DNA from: Yponomeuta sedellus
Lineage: Eukaryota > Arthropoda > Insecta > Lepidoptera > Yponomeutidae
DNA: 64,000 nt
NCBI GenBank assembly: GCA_934045075.1
Contig: OW203736.1
Coordinates: forward strand, 17,372,805-17,436,804
Reading direction: 5' to 3'
Part shown: positions 11,714 through 22,490 of the stretch, in pieces
Layout of the letters: each line of letters opens with the position of its first letter
Position numbering within the stretch: the stretch's first letter is position 1
Made by a program: the position numbers and the translations under genes
Notes under the pieces: model-generated
What the model was told of the DNA's origin: nothing
The model's database searches: none
Seen by the model: only the letters and a program-made list of their open reading frames with translations

Positions 11714-12643
11714 TTAAACTTTCACAAAATTTACGACATCAGCTTCACTTCGCAAGAAGATCCTCGGTGAAGCGTGCTCTTTGCGACCATAGACGCGGCC
11801 ATCTCTCGTCCATATAAATCGCCAGCGCGCATCGCGGCCAGCATCACGGGCCCGGGCAAACAGAGCCCGGTTGCTCCTGGTAAGCCGCTCGTTCACATAG
11901 AACCGGCGCGGCTCGTGTGGGGGTAGACCTAGATCTGCTGTGGTCGCGCCGCGGCGGACCCGCGCGCTCTTCAGCAGTTCCTCGCGGAGCGCGCGCCGCG
12001 CCAGTCGCACGACGATGGGCCGCGGCCGCGGCGCTTGAGAACCCTCAGTGAGGCCGCGCTTCGGTCCGACGCGCACCGCGCTAACAACGTCTCGCTCCTC
12101 CAGTGCTATTCCCAACTTTGTTGCCACGGATTTGACTATGTGCCCAACGGATTCACCATCGCACTCCGGAATGTTTGTGACTTCAACATCATTGGATAGA
12201 AGCTCTTGGTCCCTGTCGTTGAGCTGGTCCTGCAGATTGCCGATTTTTTCCGTCAGCGAAGCAAACTCGGCCGGGGAAGAAGACGAAAGCTTTTCTTCTA
12301 GGGCCGAAAATTCTTCCCTTAACTTCTGGTTCTCGCCACGCAGCACTTCGACTTCCTCCTTGAAACTCGCCCTCAGCTTGGTCAAAATGGCATTGAATTC
12401 CGTAGTAATGGCTGTTCTGAACTTATCCAGCTTTTCATCGAGAAGATTGTCCAACTGATGCAAAGTGATCGAATGAGCGTCAGCAGTCGGGACGGCTGGG
12501 TTAGCCGGGGGCGGGTTCACAGATGATCTGGGCGCGACAGTAGGAAGGGGAGCTGAGGTAGCTAGGGCAGCAGGTGATGAGGCCAGCTCGGCCGAGGCGC
12601 CGGGCTCACAGACGTCCATGTCAGCCATAGTCTTAGGCTCACC
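11714..12643 (-). pseudogene. LINE ORF1, N-terminally truncated (left copy)
   Basis: Encodes 304 residues equal to the C-terminal part of ORF1 of the right copy: coiled coil and baculovirus FP25K-like domain. The zinc-binding PHD finger is missing because the element is cut at 12643. It is not expected to be a complete ORF1 product. Confidence 0.8.
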
Positions 12644-12946
12644 TTAAATATCAACAAAGACTATACACCCCGGAAGACTACATGGACATAATGAAACAAT
12701 GTAAGAAGATAAAACCAATGATCGTTCAAAAACATGACAAAGAAGACTTTTTGTCTTCGAGAAATTTGGAAAAAAAAAATCACAAACCGGAAGAAAGCTG
12801 TAGACGGGTCTAAGATATCGTGGTTGGAAACTAAAGAAATAACGCTTAAAAAAGAAAAACTGCACTTGCTTTTCATGAGAAAAAACCTAAATGAACCATT
12901 CATGGAAGTCAATTTAAAAAAAAAACGTGAAAAAAAGTCAATTTAA
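12644..12946 (+). pseudogene. Family X 3' exon fragment
   Basis: The plus strand reads YTPEDYMDIMKQCKK, then EDFLSSRNLEKK, and after a slip in an A-run, VDGSKISWLETKEITLKK and LNEPFMEVNL. This aligns by eye with the last exon of the family X gene at 28.5-31.7 kb (VPDQYAQIIRSAKK, DDFYDLKKL, IKIHDLKMIKF, EDDWVETDI). It points the opposite way to the family X fragment beside it. A 21-bp AT-rich unit (GTCAATTTAAAAAAAAAACGT) is repeated at the junction near 12917-12957. Confidence 0.6.
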
Positions 12947-12956
12947 AAAAAAAACG

Positions 12957-13515
12957 TCAATGGTGTGGATTGACGCATGAACAGGCAACACTGGCGGTGT
13001 GGATGCCCAAATTATAAACCCAAAGTTGCCTTTTGTAAAAAATAACATTTGTGGATATCCTCGGGAGTGGCAGCGTCTTTTGCAGATCAAAAGTTATCGT
13101 TTCAATTGTAGGATCTTCTTTTGCAAGTATCATATCATTCTTGAGTTGTTGTTGCAAAAATTGCGCTTTGTCTATATGTTTTTGGTGATCTTCTTCGAGT
13201 TTTTTCTTTTCTTCTTCCGATGCATGACTTTGTTTGCTTTTATAGAAGTCGCATTTATTGCAAGTGTCTTTTTTCAGGGGCTTAATGCGCAGATTATATT
13301 TTGTCACGAACACGTGTCTAACTTTAGCGTAAGAAAGCACATTTTGGCCTGCTGACTTAGCTTCTTCACAATACCTTTCATAAATTTTGGTTTAAGTCAT
13401 GTCTGATGTCAAAAACTTTGTGTCGTTATTTTTAGCTCGCCGATAATGCGATACGTAAGTTGGTAGTTTATTTATCATGTTTATGACACAGGACTCGCGG
13501 TGTTCGCGCACTCGT
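12957..13515 (-). pseudogene. Family X middle exon fragment
   Basis: On the minus strand the homology runs VREHRESCVINMINKLPTY, SHYRRAK, an in-frame TAA, YERYCEEAKS, then VTKYNLRIKPLKKDTCNKCD, ITFDLQKTLPLP and FYKRQLWVYNLGIH. It matches the central exon of the 28.5-31.7 kb gene (SHYLRA, CDVCESYK, IYDLQAVMPVP, FYY). The CxxC pair and the FDLQ aspartate are retained. The fragment is inverted relative to its neighbour and is cut on the other side by the 5' end of the right LINE. One stop codon and the missing parts make it a pseudogene. Confidence 0.6.
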
Positions 13516-13905
13516 CACGTGAACAGTATTTTGGGTCCCTCCGTGTTTATATTTTGTTTAATCGTGTTTAAGGTGTACTATCGAGAAAAAAAATATACTG
13601 TGATAAAGTTTACTGTGTGGATCTGTGGACTCTGCAAGGTGTTTCTACATACTTGGCTTCCCGGAGGAGTGGCGACCTAAAGAAAGTCTTCGATAATTCA
13701 AAGATCTTGATTTTGTACGGTCGAAACCGCTGCCCATACGCGGCCCGCATAGCGGACCGGTCACCGACCCTGCTCCCGCCTCCGCGCCGCGCAGTCTGCT
13801 GCCTTTGTTGTTCTCGCCCCGTCCTTCTCGCACTTATAGAACGCCCGCTTGTCTTTACCGCTCTGCTTGTGTAAGTCTAAATTTATCGCTTGCTTGGCTG
13901 CTACA

Positions 13906-15072
13906 ATGAATTGCGAGGCTTGTATGGTTGCTGTGCCTAACGCTGAGGCTTTGAGTTGTATTATGTGTCGTAGGCGATATCACCGTCAGTGCCTAAACAT
14001 GACGTCGGCCACTTTTCGGGAGTTAAATAGGGGCAAATGGAAGTGTCCTGAATGTGACAATATCACGGTCCGCGAAAGTCGCAGAAGGGGTGACGACACG
14101 CCAACTCGCAAACTATTTGAGCAACGGCCGGGCCCACTTGCCGGTGAGCCTAAGACTATGGCTGACATGGACGTCTGTGAGCCCGGCGCCTCGGCCGAGC
14201 TGGCCTCATCACCTGCTGCCCTAGCTACCTCAGCTCCCCTTCCTACTGTCGCGCCCAGATCATCTGTGAACCCGCCCCCGGCTAACCCAGCCGTCCCGAC
14301 TGCTGACGCTCATTCGATCACTTTGCATCAGTTGGACAATCTTCTCGATGAAAAGCTGGATAAGTTCAGAACAGCCATTACTACGGAATTCAATGCCATT
14401 TTGACCAAGCTGAGGGCGAGTTTCAAGGAGGAAGTCGAAGTGCTGCGTGGCGAGAACCAGAAGTTAAGGGAAGAATTTTCGGCCCTAGAAGAAAAGCTTT
14501 CGTCTTCTTCCCCGGCCGAGTTTGCTTCGCTGACGGAAAAAATCGGCAATCTGCAGGACCAGCTCAACGACAGGGACCAAGAGCTTCTATCCAATGATGT
14601 TGAAGTCACAAACATTCCGGAGTGCGATGGTGAATCCGTTGGGCACATAGTCAAATCCGTGGCAACAAAGTTGGGAATAGCACTGGAGGAGCGAGACGTT
14701 GTTAGCGCGGTGCGCGTCGGACCGAAGCGCGGCCTCACTGAGGGTTCTCAAGCGCCGCGGCCGCGGCCCATCGTCGTGCGACTGGCGCGGCGCGCGCTCC
14801 GCGAGGAACTGCTGAAGAGCGCGCGGGTCCGCCGCGGCGCGACCACAGCAGATCTAGGTCTACCCCCACACGAGCCGCGCCGGTTCTATGTGAACGAGCG
14901 GCTTACCAGGAGCAACCGGGCTCTGTTTGCCCGGGCCCGTGATGCTGGCCGCGATGCGCGCTGGCGATTTATATGGACGAGAGATGGCCGCGTCTATGGT
15001 CGCAAAGAGCACGCTTCACCGAGGATCTTCTTGCGAAGTGAAGCTGATGTCGTAAATTTTGTGAAAGTTTAA
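13906..15072 (+). CDS. LINE ORF1: PHD finger, coiled coil and FP25K-like domain
   Basis: Encodes 388 residues from the ATG chosen because a PHD/RING-like Cys/His array starts at once (CEAC, CIMCRRRYHRQC, WKCPEC; residues about 3-50). A Ser/Pro/Ala-rich linker follows, then a coiled coil around residues 140-230 (EEVEVLRGENQKLREEFSAL), then a C-terminal domain like the baculovirus FP25K family (VIPE-type ...RPRPIVVRLARRALREELL, FYVNERLT, DGRVYGRK). Such ORF1 proteins bind the element RNA in the retrotransposition particle. The frame is open and intact. The GC-rich C-terminal half contrasts with the AT-rich surroundings. Confidence 0.8.
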   Translation: MNCEACMVAVPNAEALSCIMCRRRYHRQCLNMTSATFRELNRGKWKCPECDNITVRESRRRGDDTPTRKLFEQRPGPLAGEPKTMADMDVCEPGASAELASSPAALATSAPLPTVAPRSSVNPPPANPAVPTADAHSITLHQLDNLLDEKLDKFRTAITTEFNAILTKLRASFKEEVEVLRGENQKLREEFSALEEKLSSSSPAEFASLTEKIGNLQDQLNDRDQELLSNDVEVTNIPECDGESVGHIVKSVATKLGIALEERDVVSAVRVGPKRGLTEGSQAPRPRPIVVRLARRALREELLKSARVRRGATTADLGLPPHEPRRFYVNERLTRSNRALFARARDAGRDARWRFIWTRDGRVYGRKEHASPRIFLRSEADVVNFVKV

Positions 15073-15364
15073 ATAGGGCCATAACTAGAGCATATAGCTA
15101 TGAATGTCTTAAATGTATGGAGTTATCGCATGTTTGTTTTTGTTGCCATCTTTCAATTATAACAATAGATCGATTCAGATGTGTTCAGTCCCAGCGGGTA
15201 ATACCTAACACTATTAATTCACACTCAACAACACATTACACATCACCTATTGCAATTAAATATTTAATAATTATATACATAACATATATCATACACACAA
15301 CACTCTGCCCTATCTACACAGTAACTAGTATTCAAGTATATTCATTATTTATTATTTACCTAAA
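15073..15364 (+). other. LINE inter-ORF spacer
   Basis: AT-rich non-coding gap between ORF1 and ORF2 of the LINE. No further feature seen. The same gap is present inverted in the left copy. Confidence 0.6.
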
Positions 15365-18219
15365 ATGAAAAAAAATTGTTTATTTAATATTTGTTTTATA
15401 AATGCGGGTTCTTTGGGTACCAGGCTTGACGAGTTTGAGGCAGCTTTTCTTAGACTTTCCCCAGACTTAATTGCAATAAATGAGACTTGGCTCAGGGACG
15501 GGGAGGGAGGCCGGGCACCCGCGCTGCCGGGATACCGACTGCGGCACGTACCGCGACCACGCACCGTGCGGCAACGCGGCGGTGGCGTGGGTTTCTACGT
15601 GCGCTGCGGCGTGCGTGCCGTCACCGTACCTCACCCCCCTGCCCCGGAACAGGTCGAACAAATGTGGATATGTGTGACGCTGAACTCCACGCGCCTAATT
15701 GTCGGTACAGCGTACAGGCCACCATGGCTCAGTTGCGACATATTCTTCGACGCCCTTAGTGATACAATATTAAGTTTCGGCAATTATGACAAAGTAATTT
15801 TATTAGGAGATTTCAACATAGATTTATTAGCAGTCACTAGAACCTCCAATAGAACTAAATTAGAAGAGTTTTTAACATGTACTATGTTAAAAAACGTAGT
15901 GAGGGTTCCGACACACTTCACAAATAACTCTTCAACTTTAATAGACCTTGTGTGTACGGACATCGACTGCGACAAAATTGAAGACACCACAGTTGATCAT
16001 ATCCCTAGTCTTTGTAGTCATGCTATTATATCAACAATTTTTAAAATAAAAAAACCGAAAGTACCGCCACGGAGAATCTCATTTCGACCGTTAAAACAAA
16101 TTGATTTTAATAATTTTAATATCGAACTACAATTATTTAAATGGGACATAATATGTATTGAATCAAATGTATCTAGAATGGTAAAATTGTTCACTGACTT
16201 ATAAATTTTATTTTTGATAAGTATGCACCTTTAAAATCTATTACTGTTAGAGACAAACCCAAGCCTTGGCTAACGAGTAATGTACGATATATGATGCAGC
16301 TGCGTGACCAGGCGCATAAAAAATATCTTACTTCAAAGTCACATACGCACAAACACACCTACAAAACCTTGAAACATTTAGTAAATGTAAGTCTATCTAC
16401 CGAGCGGAAATGTTACTTTGAGAGCCATATTAATAGTAACATTCACAACCCGAAGAAACTATGGAAGACTCTAAAGGATGTTGCCTTGCCTTTTGCCAAC
16501 AAGAAATGTAACAGTACTCCAGATAATTTTGACAACCCAAATGAAATTAATGACCATTTTCTAAATATTCCTGGTCATAACACCTGCGACATATCCAATC
16601 TAACTTTTTACGAGTTTCACAGACATAATCAGTCAATTTTGTCTCTGCGCCCGGTTAGTGAATTTGTAGTTTCAAAAATACTGTTTGCATTATCGTCAAA
16701 CGCTCAAGGTCTGGATGGAATTAGTCTTGATATGATAATCGCTACATTGCCTTATTCTCTTAGTACAATTACAAAAATTATTAATAATTCTTTAAGTTCT
16801 GCCACATTTCCGGAATCTTGGAAAACAGCAATTGTACGCCCAGTTCCCAAAATAACCAACCCAACCAAGGTGTCCGACCTGAGACCGATTAGTTTGTTGC
16901 CAGTTTTGTCCAAAGTTCTCGAAAAGGTGGTTTACGATCAAGTTATGCAATTTTGTGAGGAAAATTGCATACTTCCTAAACTACAATCCGGATTTAGAAA
17001 GAGCCACAGCACTAGCACGGCATTGTTGGATGTGGTCGACAACGTGCTGAGCGCACAGGATGCCGGAGATGGTAGTATCATTGCATTGTTAGATTTTTCG
17101 CGCGCTTTTGACTCCATTAATATAAACCTTTTGCTATCCAAGCTGTCCTATTACGGCTTTGACGCTAAGTGCATCAAGTGGTTCGACAGCTACTTGACAA
17201 GCCGTCAGCAACGCGTCATGCTGCTAAAATCCGATGGGACCAAGCTTGAATCCCTGGATAAATGCCTGGAACGAGGAATCCCTCAAGGGTCAATTATCGG
17301 GCCCTTATTATTTACCATATACTCTGCAGATATGGCTGACAGTATTAGGTTTTGTAATTACCATATCTATGCTGATGACGTGCAAGTGTATACAAGGGTT
17401 CCAACCGATGTTGATAACAGTGTGCAGCGTATAAACGAAGACCTGAATTGCATAGACCAGTGGGCCAAGCGAAACTGCCTGCTGCTGAATCCTCGAAAGT
17501 CTAAGTATATGTTCCTGGGGTCCAAACAACAGATAAATAGAATGATGAATGCAAACATACATCTCTATGTAGCGGGTCAAGAAATCGAGTGCGTATCTGA
17601 GGCCAGAAACCTAGGTGTCCTGATGGATGGCGGACTTCACTTTGAAGCGCACATCCAGGAAGTGGTTCGTAATTGTTTTTATAGGCTTAAGTTATTGTAT
17701 CGTATAAGAGGCTACATTAGTACACAACTTCGAATCAGACTGTGCGAGGCTTTGGTGCTATCCAAGTTAAATTATGGTGCAACAGTATTTGGTCCCTGTC
17801 TTCTCAGTAGGACCCAACGCTTGGTACAAAGAGTACAAAACGCTTGTGCTCGGTACTGCTTCCCTGTCCCTCCACGTGCGCATGTTACTCCTTTCCTCAA
17901 CGGTGCCGATATGCTGAAAATGGAAGCAAGACAGAAGCTCTATTTAGCAACATTGTTATTCGGTGTTATAAGGTCGCAAAATCCGTCTTACTTATACACC
18001 AAACTAACGTGGCGTCACTCGAGTCAGGCAGAGAGGGTAAGAAGAGTCACGGTACCACTTAGTATTCCGACACATAGGACGGCAGCTTTTCGGGGTAGTT
18101 TCCGATATGCAGCGACAAAATGCTGGAACAACATTCCACCGCCTATTCGAGACTGTAAGTTAGTTCCAGACAGACCATTAGTTCCAGACATACTGAGACT
18201 GAGGCACCCTCTTCCTTGA
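15365..18219 (+). pseudogene. LINE ORF2: APE endonuclease + reverse transcriptase, one frameshift
   Basis: Residues 1-279 form an APE-type endonuclease: N in FINAGSL, E in AINETW, GDFNIDL, a D in TLIDLVCTD, and SLCSHAIIST. A missing base at about 16201 creates TAA at 16202-16204, after which the protein continues in the next frame (DKYAPLKSITVR, KPWLT). The reverse transcriptase has DLRPISLLPVLSK, DFSRAFDSI, GIPQGSIIGPLLF and the catalytic YADDVQVY, then a C-terminal thumb region. It would nick the target and prime cDNA synthesis from the element RNA. The single lesion is the only obvious defect and it occurs in both copies. The stop codon of ORF2 sits in the loop of a hairpin. Confidence 0.87.
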
Positions 18220-18256
18220 GAGGGTGCCTCAGTCTCAGTATGTCTGGAACTAATGG
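18175..18256. repeat. Perfect 38-bp-stem hairpin spanning the LINE ORF2 stop
   Basis: A 38-nt stem pairs perfectly around the 6-nt loop TCCTTG. The ORF2 stop TGA occupies 18217-18219, at the loop and the first base of the right stem. The arms look like an inverted duplication of the ORF2 3' end. Confidence 0.92.
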
Positions 18257-19242
18257 TTTCCATTTCATTTCTTGTTTCAGTTTGTGTTTGATAGACTTCT
18301 GCCATTGTTGTAATCAATGATATTGAATTTTCCGAGCTAGATCTACTAGTTTCATTGTTATGTATGACAAACAAAATCTGTATCCTGTGCTGAGTCATCG
18401 CTATTCAGAATCATGTTGGTTAAGTCCGAAGAAACCGGAGAATTTCGTTCAGTATCTTGGCTACAATTAATGTCAAAGTGGTCTTTATCTAGGGATTCTG
18501 CTAAAATATTGAATAATTCAGCTGTTTCTGGCGTCATCGGTCTCAATGGAGAAGAAGAAGAGTCATTGTCGGGGTTACTTTGCAGGCGACGGGAGCCGTC
18601 GAGGCCTGCAGTTGGCACATGCCGTTCGTCTATAAGCGCGCTAAGACTCCCCTGTCCGTCTGTCTGACTGCCACCAGTCTATCATAGATAGTTGAAATTT
18701 TTACAGGTGATTGTATTGCTGTTGCTCCTAGGTATTACAAAAATATAATAAATACTACTTACTTACTAATAGGGTCTTACCTTTTATACAATAGCGTTAT
18801 ACCCTTTAGTACTGAACTCTAAAAATTACATTTAAGTATATGTAATGTAGAAGTTGAGAGAAGACAAGACAGAACTTTTGTCAAAATAAATCGTGTTGCA
18901 CCTACATACCTATTAGCATAACGATTATAGTGCTTTAAAGGCTTTTTAAGTATTTTTGTCCATGCCTACCTTTTTTCAGCTTCGTAGGACTGCTTATTGG
19001 AGTGTCTTCTATAATATCTGTATAATAATAAAACAAACAACATGATAGGCAGGTACCATTAGATACATTTAGCAAAGTCTTAACAGAGTCGATCGCTTAT
19101 TAAATGTGATTTCCCTTTCTAGATATGTACATTTCATACCTATATGAAATTGCAAAGAGACATTCTCTCATCATTGCTGACTTGTTTTATCATCAAAGTC
19201 TTATTAGAAAACAAAATACGATAAGTATTTTTTTAGGTTATA

Positions 19243-20546
19243 ACGGGTGATTTTTTAAGAGCTTGAGAACTTTTTAAAAAAAAAAACGCATAAAATTTGC
19301 AAAATCTCATCGGTTCTTTATTTGAAACGTTAGATTGGTCCATGACATTTACTTTTTGAAGATAATTTCATTTAAATGTTGACCGCGGCTGCGTCTTAGG
19401 TGGTCCATTCGGAAAGTCCAATTTTTGGCAACTTTTTCGAGCATTTCGGCCGGAATAGCCCGAATTTCTTCGGAAATGTTGTCTTCCAAAGCTGGAATAG
19501 TTGCTGGCTTATTTCTGTAGACTTTAGACTTGACGTAGCCCCACAAAAATAGTCTAAAGGCGTCAAATCGCATGATCTTGGTGGCCAACTTGCCGGTCCA
19601 TTTCTTGAGATGAATTGTTCTCCGAAGTTTTCCCTCAAAATGGCCATAGAATCGCGAGCTGTGTCGCATGTAGCGCCATCTTGTTGAAACCACATGTCAA
19701 CAAAGTTCAGTTCTTCCATTTTTGGCAACAAAAAGTTTGTTAGCATCGAACGATAGCGATCGCCATTCACCGTAACGTTGCGTCCAACAGCATCTTTGAA
19801 AAAATACGGTCCAATGATTCCACCAGCGTACAAACCACACCAAACAGTGCATTTTTCGGGATGCAAGGGCAGTTCTTGAACGGCTTCTGGTTGCTCTTCA
19901 CTCCAAATGCGGCAATTTCGTTTATTTACGTAGCCATTCAACCAGAAATGAGCCTCATCGCTGAACAAAATTTGTCTATAAAAAAGCGGATTTTCTGCCA
20001 ACTTTTCTAGGGCCCATTCACTGAAAATTCGACGTTGTGGCAGATCGTTCGGCTTCAGTTCTTGCAGGAGCTGTATTTTATACGGTTTTACACCAAGATC
20101 TTTGCGTAAAATCTTCCATGTGGTCGAATAACACAAACCCAATTGCTGCGAACGGCGACGAATCGACATTTCACGGTCTTCAGCAACACTCTCAGAAACA
20201 GACGCAATATTCTCTTCTGTACGCACTGTACGCATTCGTGTGGTTGGTTTAATGTCCAATAAAGTAAACTGAGTGCGAAACTTGGTCACAATCGCATTAA
20301 TTGTTTGCTCACTTGGTCGATTATGTAGACCATAAATCGGGCGTAAAGCGCGAAACACATTTCGAACCGAACACTGATTTTGGTAATAAAATTCAATGAT
20401 TTGCAAGCGTTGCTCGTTAGTAAGTCTATTCATGATGAAATGTCAAAGCATACTGAGCATCTTTCTCTTTGACACCATGCCTGAAATCCCGCGTGATCTG
20501 TCAAATACTAATGCATGAAAATCCTAACCTCAAAAAAATCACCCTT
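19243..20546 (-). mobile_element. Mariner-superfamily transposon, nearly complete
   Basis: Terminal inverted repeats ACGGGTGATTTTTT (left) and AAGGGTGATTTTTT (right, complement) are flanked on both sides by TA, the canonical Tc1/mariner target duplication. Length is about 1.3 kb. It sits in the intron of a family X gene. Confidence 0.88.
19349..20433 (-). pseudogene. Mariner-superfamily transposase, one frameshift
   Basis: The frame opens MNRLTNEQRLQIIEFYYQN, with an N-terminal HTH of the type seen in insect Tc3/mariner-like transposases (RNVFRALRPIYG), then a second HTH (RRRSQQLGLCYSTTWKILRK). Catalytic motifs are D in ILFSDEAHFWLNG, D in WFQQDGATCDTA, and D in WPPRSCDLTPLDYF. Just after the last motif one base is lost or gained; the C-terminus (WGYVKSKVYRNKPATI) continues in another frame to 19349. 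At about 360 residues it has the full family length. The protein would cut the element at its TIRs. Confidence 0.87.
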
Positions 20547-20920
20547 TATTATCAAAATGGTAGTTATTAGCATAATTACCAAGAAATAGGTTTTTACTTA
20601 CCATTACTATTTTCTTCTTCATCATCTGAATTTTGTGTCAAGCAGGCACTTATCAGAGCTTTAGTTCTTGAACTCGCGTTTTTACTCATTATGAAACCGA
20701 ACGAACGTTAATCGAAAAAAATGTCGCAGGCGCAATGCTAAGGTGTTGCCAGTTCAATTGTGTCTGTTCGAAAAGTCAAAAAAAGAAAACCACAGATAAA
20801 CAAATTAACAGAGCTAGTATAGATCTTTTCGCACTAGAACTACTTCATTAAAATTATATGTACTAAAAAAAGCTATGCCACTTAGTAACTTCAAGACTGA
20901 GCAATTAAGTTATGCTAACT

Positions 20921-21150
20921 AGAACCAAAGTTAGTTGGTTCTTAATAGTTACAGAAATAATTCAACTTTTCGTGCTAAGCAGAACCAATCAACTTTGGGT
21001 CTAGTTTGCATAATAAATTGGAATATACAAACAAGAACCAAAGTTACTTGGTTCTTTATAGTTACAAAAATAATTTTAACTTTTCGTACTAAACAGAACC
21101 AACCAACTTTGGTTCCAGTTTGCATAATAAAAAGCTAAAGAATCCTCAGG
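20921..21150. repeat. Two-copy ~113-bp tandem repeat with GAACCAA motifs
   Basis: AGAACCAAAGTTA.TTGGTTCTT recurs 113 bp apart (20921 and 21034), each copy followed by the inverted AGAACCAA.CAACTTTGG. Each unit can fold on itself. It lies beyond the 3' end of the gag frame. Confidence 0.7.
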
Positions 21151-21230
21151 CAACCAAGTAACATGGGTCTCTTTGACGTGTAAATGCAGAAGAATTGGAG
21201 GAACCAAACAGCATAGTTCTTTTTTAATAT

Positions 21231-22490
21231 TCAAATGTTGGTAAAAATAGGTTGCTTCCGCAGCTGACAGGTGAAATTCCTTTTTTGTAGTCGTTCGAAA
21301 TCTACCATTTTTTTTTGGTAGGGTAGGAAATGTTTTGGTATCACTATCTGTGCACTTAAATCCATTTCACAAAAAATGTGGGTTGGTTCCAGTTTGCGCA
21401 AAAGGGTCCAATTGTTTACTTTTACGTTGTAATTGTCATTCCTGTAGTTTCTGTTGCTATTACTCGAGTTGAAACTTGAGTGGGGTGTATAAGCGTAATT
21501 AGGTGCCACAGTCTGGGAATTTGCTTTAGGAGGTTCGTGAAATTGGGACATTCGGGCCTGAACATTTTCATAGTTCTTGCAAATCAGTCGTAATGCCTCA
21601 ATTGTTTTTATCTCCGTGATGGTAGTTAGTACCGTTGCATAATACGGGCGTATGTTATGCAAAAGGATCTCAATCTTTTCTTCTTCTGAAAGGGGACTGT
21701 CAAGTTGGGAGAACATGCCTGACATAATAGAAAGATAAATTGCAATATTTTCTCCTTCCCCCTGTGTACGAGCCCTAATTTCTGACAGAAAGCCCTCTTT
21801 CAGACGGTAACAAACTTCGTTCCACGAGGTTACCTGGTCCCGAATACAACGGAACCAGTGAAGGGCCTCATCTTTAAAAATTTCTGTAGCAAAAGAGAGA
21901 ACTTTGCTGTGGGGGATATTACGAGCCTTTATATACTCATCTACGCTCTGAATAAAAGCACGCACGCATGACTTTCCATCAAATTGTAATTTAGAAAAGT
22001 CCAGTGACGTTGCTTTTTCGCAGGAGACTGAAATAACAGTGGGAGAAACCTTATCTAATTCTACCTGTGTTGAGTCAAAAGATTCGACTTCATCGAAACT
22101 AGCAAGGTCTTTACCAATTTGATCTACGCGGTTATTGATCAACTTTATTTGGGCAACCGTTTCTGGAGCTGCTGAGTAATCGATGCGAACTAAGCGATGA
22201 ATTACATGATTGAGTAGGTTTCGAGCGCGGAACTGTACGTTTTTATCAAATAAAGCCTTTAGTGTAGCTAAGTGACTATCAAGTTTCTTCAAACTATCGT
22301 TTATTCCAGCAATATCAGTAAGTGGATCAATGCTCGATTCTAAGACATCACTAGTTGGGAACAGCGGCGCTTACTTTACGATTTGTCTGCGCAAGCCAGC
22401 AACATTATCAGCTGGTGTTTCGCCACGTATGGCGACCTCATAAGTGAGTTCAGCTTTTTGAAGGGATAAAAACTTTATTTCTTCACTCAT
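21231..22490 (-). pseudogene. Ty3/gypsy gag
   Basis: The frame starts MSEEIKFLSLQKAELTYEVA at 22490, meets one TAA at about 22371, and then continues open to 21231. The core has retroviral-type gag features: LDFSKLQFDGKS, FKDEALHWFRCIRD, SWNEVCYRLKEGF and ENIAIYLSIMSGMFSQL. A Cys-poor C-terminal stretch seems to be a decayed zinc knuckle. Gag packages the RNA in a virus-like particle. A PBS-like TGGCGCCCAACGTGG lies about 0.5 kb upstream next to the LTR. The pol region is missing. Confidence 0.78.

Larger units (their letters stand above)
8420..12643 (-). mobile_element. CR1-type non-LTR retrotransposon, left copy (5'-truncated)
   Basis: This copy is the reverse complement of 14143-18366 (positions sum to 26786), apparently without differences over 4.2 kb. 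Its 3' end abuts the Penelope element and ends ...TTATGTATG on the element strand. The 5' end is cut inside ORF1, removing the PHD-finger part. The head-to-head pair could be two insertions of one active source or an inverted duplication. Confidence 0.88.
13516..18366 (+). mobile_element. CR1-type non-LTR retrotransposon, right copy (near full length)
   Basis: Order: 5' leader, ORF1 with PHD finger, 0.3-kb gap, ORF2 with endonuclease and reverse transcriptase, hairpin-bearing 3' end. The 5' boundary is approximate, set where family X coding homology stops. The 3' end interrupts exon 2 of a family X gene. No clear target-site duplication was found. Confidence 0.85.
18367..20689 (-). pseudogene. 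Family X gene, exons 1-2, cut by LINE insertion
   Basis: Exon 1 (20602-20689) starts MSKNASSRTKALISACLTQ and ends in acidic DDEEE before a GTAAGT donor. Exon 2 begins at 18678 after an AG acceptor (TATGATAG) in matching phase and encodes WWQSDRQGS, then Ser/Pro-rich NDSSSSPLRPMTPETAELFN. It runs into the 3' end of the CR1-type LINE at 18366, so the rest is lost or displaced; related middle and 3' exon fragments lie in the spacer of the LINE pair at 12.6-13.5 kb. The short acidic N-terminal exon and Ser-rich second exon match the layout of the 28.5-31.7 kb gene. Assignment to family X rests on this layout and the neighbouring fragments. Confidence 0.5.

Noticed and set aside
12048..12458. 136-codon plus-strand Ser-rich frame
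   Set aside because: Antisense of the conserved LINE ORF1 coiled coil; no independent support.
8420..18366. Whole palindrome as a fold-back read chimera
   Set aside because: The spacer is asymmetric (PHD-finger part of ORF1 on one side only, family X fragments on the other), and the arms end exactly at a plausible LINE 3' end. Long reads should still be checked.
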